Shown here: in pieces, positions 47,140 through 58,178 of the stretch
How the letters are laid out: each line of letters starts with the position of its first letter
Position numbering within the stretch: position 1 is the stretch's first letter
NCBI RefSeq assembly: GCF_036898095.1
Contig: NC_090746.1
Location: 57,328,151 to 57,392,150 of the forward strand
From: Palaemon carinicauda
Lineage: Eukaryota > Arthropoda > Malacostraca > Decapoda > Palaemonidae
DNA: 64,000 nt
Reading direction: 5' to 3'
The notes under the pieces: generated by a model
What the model saw: only the letters and a program-made list of their open reading frames with translations
Databases searched by the model: none
Told to the model about the DNA's origin: nothing
Position numbers and translations under genes: made by a program

Positions 47140-48240
47140 AGGTGCCATGTCCTCGACACGGGCTGTCAAATGCTTCCACCTAGTCCTGTCTCTATCTCTG
47201 TATAAATTCTCCAGCTCTTTACATTCTCGTTTACATCTTCCAGTCAGCTCTTCAAAAACTTTTTTCTTTGCCTACCTCTTGCTCCTTTCCCCTCTATCTT
47301 TCTGTAAGGCCCAAAAGTTCGACATTTTTTCTTCTTCTTATTACATGTCCCAGAAATTCCTTCTGCCTTATTGTCATTTTTAGAAGTTATCTCTCTTGGT
47401 TCACTCTTCTCGGTACCTCTTTATTTGTTACTCTCTTCAACATTCTTCTGTAATACCATAATTCAGCTGCATTTGTCTTATCTTTCAAGTCCTTGTTTAA
47501 TGACCTTGTTTCTAATCCGTAAGTGTGGGCAATGCATACTTGTAGGTTTTTAGTGTTCTAACTTTTGTCTGAATCCCTATCCTGCTGTTTGTCAATAGGG
47601 GTTTCAGACCGTTGAAGGCATTTTTTTTTTTGCTATCAGTATTCTTTTTCCTATTTCTTTATTACATCTTGCATCATAAGTTATCATACTACAAAAATAT
47701 ACGAAAGCATAATTTTGTTTTATTGTTGCTCCGTCCATTTATAATGTTGCAATATGGATGTTCTAAGTTTTTAATGCTACTACCACCTTTGTTTTCTTTA
47801 CGTTGATTTTAGTTCCATATTCTTAATCGCCTTTTACCGTGTCAAGAAGTGTTTGCAGTTTCTCTTCTGAGTCTGCTATTATCACAGTGTCATCTGCAAA
47901 TCTAATGTTATTCAAATTATCTCCTCCAACTCTTATTACTTCCATTCCTGATATACTTCTCATTATGATTTCTTCATATATAGAGAAAAGGCCTGGTGAC
48001 ATTACAGATCCATGCTTTAATCCTCCTTTCATTTCTACCCATGCTGTTGCATGATTCTCGATGTTGACTGTAGCCTCCTGACTTCCTTGCCGTCAATATA
48101 TAAGCTCTTTAAAATTTCTTTAAGTTGGGAGTGTCTAACTTTATCAAATGCCTTTTCATAGTCTACAAAACACACAACATCATCTTTCTGAGCATCTATT
48201 GCCCTCTCTGTTAACATGCCCAGGCTGAATATTGCAGTTC
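47140..48240 (-). pseudogene. non-LTR retrotransposon (LINE) reverse transcriptase, decayed
   Basis: Read on the minus strand: DVVCFVDYEKAFDKVRHSQL (48217-48035) is RT motif A; GGLKHGSVMSPGLFSIYEE and IRFADDTVIIADSEEKLQTL (48032-47823) are motif B and the catalytic FADD box. Then come NVKKTKVVVALK and YDARCNKEIGKRI (47600-47820), and finally NAAELWYYRRMLKRV with FLGHVIRRRKNVELLG (47300-47500), the conserved LINE C-terminus. The FADD pair is intact but several stops and shifts separate the parts, and the endonuclease is missing (5' truncation). Family within LINEs not assigned. Confidence 0.85.
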
Positions 48241-48647
48241 TGACAGATATTTATCTCAAACAATTTTGGCTTCAAAGATGCTATTATCGACCCCTAGGAA
48301 GGTGGCCGTAAAAAAAATTAACAATTAATTGTTAGGCCTACATGACTTCGCTATTACTGTAATTACCAGGTCTGGTCTTTTGTATCAAGTCCAGTACAAT
48401 GCTGTGCGTGAACTCAGGATTGTCAAAGATTTACTGCATTTTCAGAATTCTTCAAGTGCACGTGATTAGTCTATGAGGAGGACCTGGGTGTAATTCCGTT
48501 ATTTTAATTATATTTGGCAGGGCATTTCATTTCAATTTCCTAGTCGTATTAACAAGCTTTTTAAAAATCAAATACATTCTTTATGGCCACAATATTATCT
48601 AAATAAAAAAAAATAAATATATCTACATATGAAATCTAATCACATAT

Positions 48648-48683
<36 letters not shown>

Positions 48684-49770
48684 CACCTTGTGAAAACTAT
48701 TTGGCGCATTTTTAACCACGATTGTTTCAGCAAAACCAAGATACTACATTGCATATCCAAATATTGGGGGATCATAATATATGAAAGGAGTATTTGCGTA
48801 AAAATAACTAAATACAGAAAGGAAGCCATTAAAATACTCCCCCCCCCCTTACTATTCAGTTATAATAATATCGCAAGGATATAAATGTGACAAAAGTTTA
48901 GAAATGTGGAGGATAATTACATCTTAACCTGACCCGTTTATAACCAGACAACTAATCATGGCGCTTCGGCCCTGTAACTCCTTCCTAATGATAACCGTCA
49001 ACCTTCGCGATGATATTGCAGCAAGGATAAATTCTAACCCAAGCTAATTACTAAGAGTGGAACTTTAGCCCCGTAGTATCGTAGTATCATATTAAACCCA
49101 TGAACATACATATACCCATATGTAGGATATCTATGCATATACCTTCCCAAACTTCATGTTTGAGGTTGTTTTACGAATTCCAGCAATATCGTTATACACT
49201 GACCTGGGAAGTGGTTAGTCATCGAGACTGTAACCCAAGTGCAACTTTAGAAAATTCTTTGAGTCATCTGTTGAACTATGGAATGCAGTTTAAATTGGCT
49301 GGGCATTAAAATGTAATAAAAGAAGCACGGACGGAGGTGTAGTGCAGCTAGGGTTGGAGACAAGTCATTCCCTGCTGTATTGTAAAATTTGGAGGAAGGT
49401 TGAATCAATAAACTACTATCAGTAACAAGAAGGGTTGTCATTGTAAGAATGGAATGGACTGTTGCTGTATGGGTAAACATTTTCGGCATCAAACAAAGTA
49501 ATGCACGCAGTAGTAGTATTTTTGGGGAAAAGATGCATGTGCCATATCCCAACGAAAAATAATACTAAAATACTTCACTATGGTGAGTGCGAGTAGCCTA
49601 CCTGGAACTTCTAACACCGTGTAACATGCTTTTGCCCTTTACATCCTTGTGTGTAGCAGTACCAGGAAAAGGCAAAAACTTCAATACAGCATTACAACAC
49701 TCACTAATTTTTTAGGGCTTTTACTGAACGATTACAGGGTTTACACTGTGACAGCCGGTGGTTTACTCGA
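48241..49770. other. intergenic stretch with a poly(A) tract
   Basis: An A-run lies at about 48650-48681 and a C-run at 48839-48849. No gene is supported; frames at 49100-49552 are short and unrecognised. Confidence 0.45.
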
Positions 49771-49771
49771 G

Positions 49772-49796
49772 TGACGTCACTGACGTGTCACGTGTG
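49772..49796. promoter_or_regulatory. CRE/E-box-like motif cluster
   Basis: GAGTGACGTCACTGACGTGTC then CACGTG: a TGACGTCA palindrome, a second TGACGT and a CACGTG within 25 bp. It lies 2.7 kb upstream of the first recognised mucin-gene exon; a role as its promoter is speculation. Confidence 0.2.
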
Positions 49797-52520
49797 TAAA
49801 GTTTATTTGTAGCAGATTGGACTTAGAAGATGAATAAAATTGAAAGAGTATCTTCATGAATTTGAAAATCCAACGTGGTTATTAATATTTCATATTAAAC
49901 CGGATTCATAAGGATGACAGCGTGGTGAAAAAGAAACTTGACAGAACCCGAGTTGGCTAACAACGGTGTTGAAACTTTCTACAAAACTCGAGGTTTCCTA
50001 TTGACCCCAAAATAAACTGTTAAGTTAGCTTACAAAATATTTGTGGGATATATATATATATATATGACAGGTTTGTATTTTTCTATATAAGTTGCTGGCA
50101 AGGAGATAGGATTGGCAGAACATCACTGTGAAACTTGAAGAGTTCCAATAATATTCGTAGTAAAATGGAGTGTGTGCATACAAAGCAAGTTGCCACCTTT
50201 AAAATGACAGCTTCACAATCTCGCTAAACATACAAGCAACGAATATCACACAGAATAAAGTTTGGTTCAATGAAGATACAAAAAAAAATACATTAATTAA
50301 AATTTAATAAAGAAAGAGATTGTAAAATACCTACATAAATAGTTTATCTTACCGTAAGCTCAAATCTAACTCGCCACCGTAGTGAGTGATAAATTTTACA
50401 TTAAGATAGTAACTTAGTAGGTCTACTTTTTAATTGATTTTGTAATAAATATTTTTCAGATGTTGGTTATTAATTTTTCAACAAACATAAATTTCATATT
50501 TGGGTGTGTACAAATACACAACAAAAATGTCACATTTGGGGATTTTTTGTTCTTTTTTTTTTCGAAGGGGACAAGCCACTCGTAGTCTCGTACTTGTGTT
50601 AGCACTCTTACACAGAGGAACCAGTGTTTAGAGAGAAAACTAAGGTTACTTACAGGTCTGAGAGTATTAAGTATAACAAAAATGGGAAGTGAGAACGTTT
50701 GTGGGCCGGTGGTTGGTAAGGCACTAGGATCTCAAAATCAAAACTCATAACTACTTGAATATTGTATAAAGCACATTTAGTAAGTTAGGTTAGGTAGTGT
50801 CCGATTGGATTAAGTATCCAATACGGATGAGCCTCTTTTGCATACTTCTAAAACTCAAGAAGTATAGTTTATAACCGTAACAGTGCCTGTGAAATAATGT
50901 ATACTCTTAGCAGAGGAGAAATTACTGTATTGGGTATGTAACCTGCCGCCCATGTCCCATTACCAAAATTATGATTTAGAAGAAACAAGGCGAATGACAA
51001 TGTGTAGGGATACATTTCTTTACCACTACAGCATCCTACAAAATGCATTTCTATCCCCTCTGGAGCCACTGAACCAACATTTTATAGAGATACAGTTATA
51101 CATAATCTGGGTGGTGGTTTGCATTTTTTTTCCACCATCATTATTGGGGTAAACTAGCCTAGCATAGCCTACCTTTTGTATTCCTTTCTCTTGTTACACT
51201 CCTCTCCTCTAACAATGCGTGGGAAACCACTCTGGAAAACCATAAGTTCAGGGACAGGTGGACAAAAAATGTGATTATTGTTGACCCCAAAAGTTTGATA
51301 ATTAAAAGTATTGTGTCATTACTGATAAAAAAAAAAAAGTGTATGAGATATAGTTGTTCTATCTGATGAGGACGGGACAAGAAGGTTCTCCCCCAAGATA
51401 GAGATGGCAAAACAAGTCTAGAAGATGTAAGAATGGCAGGCATATTTTCTCTATTTTCTTCCCCTCTTTTTGGGGTGCAACAGCCATGTGGGACAAGACG
51501 CTAGATCCAGTAAACCGCATGATCGAACAACTCTGTTTAACAGTCTAGTCAAATTTAGAAGTAGGCATACTTTTCTAACCCCCCCCCCCCCCACCCATTA
51601 AATGGGAGGACGAATGGAATGTATGCAAAGCTTTATCTCATAAATGACCATAAATATAGACAAAATATACTGTACTTCACACAGACATGGGTTCTATCAT
51701 GACTATCTACCAGTTGCCTGGTAGCAACTTACCATAACACTGTAACATCTTGATGCTCAGGTTGTTAGTAGGGTAACAGTAGTTATCACTTTTTCTTATA
51801 CACAGGACCAAGAACTTTCAGGTTAAAATAAGAGCTTCACTGACAGCTGGTCGAGCGGGCCTTACCCTCCACCCAACAGCAATTAAAGCTTTGCCGAAAT
51901 CATATTCCCATTAAAGGACTCAGGTTTGTATAGTTAAGAAAAGTACAAATGACGAAAAATTTTGTATTAGACTTAAAATTTTTTATATACTGGTCTTGTG
52001 TAAAGTATTTTACTTTTATTTGTTTTATGACATTTTTACATTTTCTCATTTTAACGTAAGAAAGTGAGGGACAGTATGTCATGGCAATGGTACCTTAAAA
52101 TTAATTTTACAGTAAATTTTTATACATTATTCAAGTACTGTACTCCAAAAAAAAATGCCTTTATTTTATAGTATTTTAATAAGAAAACCAAAGAAATGCC
52201 AACCTCGCCATATTGATATTCTTTGTTGGCTATCAAAAAATTAGAAGCATCATTGTGGACTGATCAGTTGGATTTAATATCATAGAAGCATTCCTGTTTT
52301 GCTATGAACTACTGAATGTTTATTAAAACTTTACTCCTACATTTCTATAACTGTCATGTATGTAAAGTGCCTTGATGATTACTGCTAAATTGCTTTGTAT
52401 TAATTATTCTATTTTTTGCATTGATTTTAAAGTGTATTTCTTAAATCAACAATAAAGTACTAATACAAGTGTACTGAACTGACTGGTAATTAATTACAAG
52501 CTCCCTTTTGTACTTTTTAG
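49797..52520. other. region expected to hold the first exon of the mucin-like gene
   Basis: The start codon and the beginning of the signal peptide must lie upstream of 52521, but no exon could be chosen with confidence. A minimal candidate, ATGGCAATG followed by GTACCT at 52080, would be in phase but has a poor donor. C-run at 51579-51593. Confidence 0.35.
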
Positions 52521-52787
52521 GTCGCTTTGGTCATTGTTACTCTATTGATGGCAGAATACGGAAAAGCCGAAAAACTCGAAGGAATTGTTGATCTGGTTAA
52601 GGAAAAAGGAAATAAGGTGATATCAGATATATCCTCTGGAATTGCCAGTGTTATAGGTGATGTTACTCCTTATTTTACATCTCAAAATAAGGTAATATCA
52701 GATATATCCTCTGGAATTGCTAGTGTTATAGGTGATGTTACTCCTTATTTTACATCTCCACCACATCTCTTCACTCATACAGTTCAG
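52521..52787 (+). CDS. secreted mucin-like protein, exon with signal-peptide end and 25-residue duplication
   Basis: Acceptor TACTTTTTAG ends at 52520 and donor GTGAGT begins at 52788; 89 codons, phase 0 at both ends. It opens with VALVIVTLLMAEYGKA, the hydrophobic core and likely cleavage region of a signal peptide whose start lies in an upstream exon. Then follow LEGIVDLVKEKG and two tandem 25-residue units (NKVISDISSGIASVIGDVTP ...) encoded by a 75-bp direct duplication at 52611 and 52686 with only a handful of base changes. The product is presumably secreted or cell-surface. It joins the exon at 52907 in frame. No known family recognised. Confidence 0.7.
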
Positions 52788-52906
52788 GTGAGTGCATAAG
52801 AATCTATTTTAGGTTTTCAGAGAAGCGATGCACAGTATATATCTAGTGTGTTTGATGGAGGAAAATTTATCTTTAACATTTTATTTTTTAACTAAATACT
52901 ATACAG

Positions 52907-53121
52907 AAGTTGTGGACATTACAGGTAACCATGACACACACAGCCAACAAACTCTGTTACGTTCCCGAGAATGAAAATCTTCCAGTGTGCACTAAGCAAG
53001 GTAGAACTAATGTGCCTAATCAACCAACAGAAATTTCTGAAGTTACTTCCACACATCCAAGCTTACTTCATCCCATTCAGTCTTTGATTCGTTTTCATCT
53101 ATCAGAAAATTCACAAAGACT
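52907..53121 (+). CDS. secreted mucin-like protein, second recognised exon
   Basis: Acceptor CTATACAG at 52906 and donor GTAAGT at 53122. It enters in phase 0 and leaves with two bases of a Leu codon, completed by G at 55206. The peptide includes NKLCYVPENENLPVC, two cysteines that may form a disulphide, and a Ser/Thr/Pro-leaning tail. A second in-frame acceptor at 52924 (ACATTACAG) would drop six residues, so alternative splicing of the exon start is possible. Function unknown. Confidence 0.65.
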
Positions 53122-54053
53122 GTAAGTATTCTTATTATGCTATCTAATACTGTGCCTGTATATAATTTTGAACCTTGTTTTAAATTTCATAATTTTTAAA
53201 GAAATATAGGGACAGAGGAAAGATTAGACCTGTTTCAAATAACTTGCCTCGTGTTTAAGATGATTAGATTAAATGTCTATTTGTGTGAATTAAGGTGATG
53301 AATTTTCAGGCCCAAAGAAGACTAAGATGTATAAACCTTAATTTCACTAATACCATAGAAATAGTTCAACCTCATGGATCTTATAGAATTTTAAAAGCCG
53401 TCATTTAATTTTGTCTTCACTGTTCAGACTAATACACTTGATATTCAGTGTTTGTCCCTTATTGTCATTTTACCTTATAAATTATTTGTGTGGTATCTTT
53501 TAGTTTGCTGCATTTTCCACCTCCCCCAAAGTTTATGAAATTTGGTATGTAGATGCCTTGGGTAGTGGTTTTATGAAAATTTTTACTAGGTCAAAGCCTT
53601 ATTTGAATTCATGTCTTGTCCTCACAATTTATCACTGTGTACAGTAGTACACATAACAGTTGATATATTACTCACCTTTCCCACCAAAGTCAGGTTAATC
53701 TAAAGATACCAGGTTAACACCCAAAAATTTGGTCTTTCCCCTTTCCACACAACCAAACCCTCTACTATCCCACAATCCTGCTATGACTTCACTACTTTAA
53801 GGTATAACTACTCTTAACTCTGTGTCCCTATACCAAAATCTCATATAGTCCACTCAGTTTGCAGGTCAAGTCAAGATGACGTCTAGTTTCTTTCTGCTTT
53901 ACCCTTTCCCATGAATTTCACTACCCCTCATCCACTCATTACACAAGCTCTTCCTCGACTCACACATCAAGTATCCAAATGCTCTTTTTGCCATACAAGC
54001 TTGACACTTCACGAGAGCATAATTCTAAGTGGGTTCAATTATACACCCGACAA

Positions 54054-54505
54054 CACTTAGATTACCAAACAATTCTTTCCCGCTCAAGGGGTTAACTACT
54101 GCAAGATAATTGGTCAGTGGATACTTTCCTCTTGGTAAGGTTAGACGACTCTTTATCTATGGTAAGCTTTCTAGGAGGACACTCCAAAATCAAAATATTG
54201 TTCATTGTTCTCAGGGCTTGGATAGTGCCAAAGCCTCTGTACCATGGTCTTTCACTGTCTTGCGGTAGAGTTTCTCTTGCTTGAGGGTACACTCGGGCAC
54301 AATATTCTATCTCATTTATCTTCTTGTTTTTTTATAGTTTTTATAGATTATATATGAAAGATTTATTTTAATGTTGTTACTGTTCTTAGATTATTTTGAT
54401 TGTTAATTACTTCCCCGGTTATTTCCTAATTTCCTTTCCTCGCTAGACCATTTTCCCTGTTGGAGCCCTTGGGTTTATAACATCCTGCTATTATTATCAT
54501 TATTA
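54054..54505 (-). repeat. dispersed repeat family copy, minus strand
   Basis: The reverse complement reads AGGATGTTATAAACCCAAGG ... AACAGTGAAAGACCATGGTA and matches the copy that follows on the plus strand. Lies in the mucin-gene intron 53122-55205. Confidence 0.85.
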
Positions 54506-55135
54506 TTAATTGCCAAGCTACAACCCTGGTTTGAAAAGCAGGATGCTATAAGCCCAAGGGCTCCAACAGGGAAAATAGCCTAGTGAGGAAAGGAAACAAG
54601 GAAAAATAAAATATTTTAAGAACAGTAACATTAAAATATATATCCCATATAAACTATACAAACTTGAACAAAACAATAGGAAGAAATATAAGATAGAATA
54701 GTGTGCCTGAGTGTACCCTCAAGCAAGAGAACTCTAACCCAAGACAGTGGAAGACCATGGTACAGAGGATGTGGCACTACCCAAGACTAAAGAACAATGG
54801 TTTGATTTTGGAAGGTCTTCCTAGAAGAGCTGCTTAGCATAGTTAAAGTGTCTCTTCTATTCTTTCCAAGAGGAAACTGACCACTGAACAATTACAGTGC
54901 AGTAACCCCTTAGGTGAAGAAGAATTTGTTTATAATTTCAGCGTTGTCAGGAGTATGAGGACAGAGGAGAATATGTAAAGAATAGGCCAGACTACTCGGT
55001 ATGTGTGTGTAGGCGAAGGGAAAATGAACAGTAACCAGAGAGAAGGATCCAATGAAGTACTGTCTAGCCAGTCAAAGGACCCCATGGCTGTCTAGTGGTA
55101 GTATCAAAACTAGGGTTGTAGCTTAGCAAGTAATA
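54505..55135 (+). repeat. dispersed repeat family copy, plus strand
   Basis: Most complete copy in the window, from GCCAAGCTACAACCCTGG to GGTAGTATCAAAACTAGGGT and TAGCTTAGCAAG. It sits head to head with the minus-strand copy, only an ATT-rich junction apart (about 54490-54512). Its two ends carry related AGCTACAACCCT/AGGGTTGTAGCTT words in inverse orientation, so the family has short terminal inverted repeats of about 15 bp. It is bounded by ATT/AAT runs. Confidence 0.85.
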
Positions 55136-55205
55136 ATAATATCATTTGCTATGGATTTTTCATTCCTCTATTTTAATTTGCTGTAATGTTTATCATCAAT
55201 TTCAG

Positions 55206-55288
55206 GGGTAACACTGATATAAATGCAAAAGTAACATCCATCCCAGCCTTGCAGCGACTAGAAAGCAGTGTACAAGCAAAATATCAAG
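55206..55288 (+). CDS. secreted mucin-like protein, short third recognised exon
   Basis: 83 bases between acceptor ATCAATTTCAG (ends 55205) and donor GTATGT (55289). It completes a Leu codon from 53121 and leaves one base (G) for a Gly codon finished at 55888-55889. Encodes NTDINAKVTSIPALQRLESS then VQAKYQ, a soluble-looking linker. Phase agreement with both neighbours is the main evidence. Confidence 0.65.
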
Positions 55289-55887
55289 GTATGTCTTGGC
55301 CAAAGAAAATATTGCACATCTTACAAGTTTTGTTATTTTCCAATGCCAGACCTTTGTTTTTTTACACAGATAGGATTTCAGGATATAACAATTTATTCCG
55401 CATCCTTTCTAACAATTTGTCAAGCGAGTAGTGTGTTTCCATAACAAGTAAGGACTGTGGTATACATCCCGTATTAAATTTCCTTTAGCATTACTCTTAT
55501 ATTTTATAATAACTGAGGTATTCAGAAGACTAATTTTTGTAATGCATAAATTTCCTAATTTAGCTTTAGTACAATTTTGTAATACATGGATTTCCTTAGT
55601 ACTTTTAGTACTATACAAGTATTTGTTGTTGTACATACTGATTTCAGTTTTAGAATAAGATAAAGATATTAATCCTGTACCAATTGTTTTGCTAGTTTTG
55701 CAAATTCACGATTTTACTTTGATCATGTCATTTTGATGCTAAGGCTATGTTTATTGCTTTCCTAGCCCTTCAAATCTTTATCTCAGTTTAAATAATCCCA
55801 TAATTCCCTTTTGGGATATTTTTATAAAACAGTTGGAGCTTGGAAAAGTGACATAGCCTGTAATTTTTTGAACCATTTCTTTTCCAG

Positions 55888-58178
55888 GAACAGATGATCA
55901 AAGCTTGAGGCCCATTCGTTTATTGACTTTTGTAACGAAAACCATGGATATAACACTTGCAGGTGCTATTCCAACTGCAACATTATTCAAAGTATGTAGA
56001 CCGTCTGGTATAGTTGTGTGTTCAGATTCATCTGGAATACCAACCACCGGTGACTCTCAGATCACTGGCTTTGATACCATGGATGCAACAGAATTAACTG
56101 CCTTTTCTACCACCAACTCACCTGAGTCCACGGGCTCTGCTTCAGCGGATGTACCAGAGTCCTATGATTCTGCTACCACCAACACACAAGAGAACTCTAT
56201 CTCCTCTACTACTAATGAACCAGAGTCCTCTAGCTCTGGTACCACAAAGACATCCAAGCCCATTATACCTGCTGCCACAGGGCCATCTTTGACTATAAGC
56301 CCTGCTACCAGCAATGAACCAGAGTCCATTAGCTATGCTACCACCAACATACCAGACTCCACTAGCCTTGCTACCACTAAGGGACCAGAGTCTACTAGCC
56401 CCACTACTGTAAAGGGGCCAGAGTCCACTAACCCTGCTACTGCTGAGGCACCAGAGTCCACTAACCCTGCTACTTCCGAAGCACCAGACTCCACTAACCT
56501 TGTTACTGGCGGGGTAACAGACTTCACTAGCCCTAATACTGCTGAGGCACCAGACTCTACTAGCCCTACTACTGCTAAGGCACCAGACTCTAGCCCTGCT
56601 GCTGATGAGGTAACAGACTCCTCTAGCCTTAGTACTACTGAGGCACTAGAGTCCACTACCCCTGCTACTGGCAATGCACCAGCATCCACTAGCCTTGCTA
56701 CTGCTGAGGCACCAGACTCCACTGACCTTGTTACTGGAGGGTCACCAGATTCCACTAACCTTGTTACTGCCGGGGCACCAGACTCCACGAGCCCTAATAC
56801 TGCTGAGGCACCAGACTCCACTAGCCCTAATACTGCTGAGGCACCAGACTCTACTAGCCCTGCTACTGCTGAGGCACCAGACTCTACTAGCCCGACTACT
56901 ACTGAAGCTCCCGACTCTACTAGCCCGACTCCTACCGAGGCTCCAGACTCCACTAGTCCTTCAACTGCTGAGGCGACAGATTCCACTAGCCCTAGTACTA
57001 CTGAGGCACTAGAGGCCACTAACCCTGATATTGACAGGGCACCAGACTCCACTACCCCTGCTACCGGCAATGCACCAGCATCCACTAGCCTTGCTACTGC
57101 GGAGGCACCAGACTCCACTGACCTTGTTACTGGCGGGTCACCAGACTCCACTAACCTTGTTACTGCCGGGGCACCAGACTCCACTAGCCCTAATACTGCT
57201 GAGGCACCAGACTCTACTAGCCCTAATACTGCTGAGACACCAGACTCTACTAGCCCGACTACTACTGAGGCTCCAGACTCCACTAGTCCTTCTACTGCTG
57301 AGACAACAGATTCTACTACCCCTAGTACTTCTGAGGCACTAGAGTCCAATAACCTTGATATTGACAGGGCACCAACACCAGACTCCACTACCCCTGCTAC
57401 TGGCAATGCATCAGCATCCACTAGCCTTGCTACTGCCGAGGTACCAGACTCCACTAGCCCTGCCGAGGCACCAGACTCCACTAGCCCTGCCGAGGTACCA
57501 GACTCCACAACTGCTGAGGTACCAGACTCCTCTAGCTCTGCTACTGATGATGCACATAAGTCCACAAGCACTGCTACTGCCGAAACACCAGAGTTCACTC
57601 GCCTTACTACTGACAATGCACCAGAGTTCACTAGCCTTTCTACTGATGAGGCACCTACGTCCACTAGCCCTGCTACTGGTGAGGTACCAGACTCCATTAG
57701 CCCTGCTACTGATGATGCACCAAAGTTCACTAGCCCAGCTACTGATGAGGTACCAGACTCCACTATTCCTGTTACTGCCAAGGTACCAGATACCTCTATT
57801 CCTACTACTACCCAGGTAACAGACTCGACTAGCCCTGCTATTGATGAGGTACCAGATGCCACTATCCCTGCTACTACCAAGGTACCCATTCCTGCTATTG
57901 CTGAGGTACCAGACTCCACTATTCCTGCTACTGCTGAGGTACCCGACTCCACTAGCCCTGCTACTGCCGAGGTACTTGACTCCACTAGCCCTGCTACTGA
58001 CGAGGTACCAGACTCCACTGTTCAAGTTACTGCCGAGGTACCAGACTCCACTGTTCAAGCTACTGCCGAGGTACCAGACTCCACTAGCCCTGCTCCTGAT
58101 GAAATGTTTATTTTCACTACACCAGCAGCCACTGGCATAATTAACTCTTTTGGTTCTATTACCACAAACATAGCATAG
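55888..58178 (+). CDS. secreted mucin-like protein, large terminal exon with 11-residue repeats
   Basis: Acceptor TTTCTTTTCCAG ends at 55887; the frame then runs to TAG at 58176-58178 (about 763 codons). A short leader with two cysteines (KVCRPSGIVVC) precedes some sixty degenerate copies of an 11-residue unit, consensus APDSTSPATAE, encoded by 33-bp repeats. This is a proline/threonine/serine domain suited to dense O-glycosylation, but with an acidic residue or two per unit. There are no further cysteines or membrane anchor and the end is a plain SFGSITTNIA, so a secreted gel, coat or cuticle component is plausible. A 396-bp higher-order duplication (56671 against 57067) shows recent expansion. 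Together the four exons encode about 951 residues after the missing start. Confidence 0.8.

Noticed and set aside
52080..52095. ATGGCAATG|GTACCT as exon 1 of the mucin-like gene
   Set aside because: In phase, but the donor is poor and there is no supporting evidence.
56333..58018. 561-codon open frame antisense to the mucin repeats
   Set aside because: The 33-bp period lacks a stop in this frame, so one open repeat unit stays open throughout (VESGTSAVAGL-type). Splice phases, signal peptide and composition support the plus strand; the shorter frames here are shadows of the same repeat.
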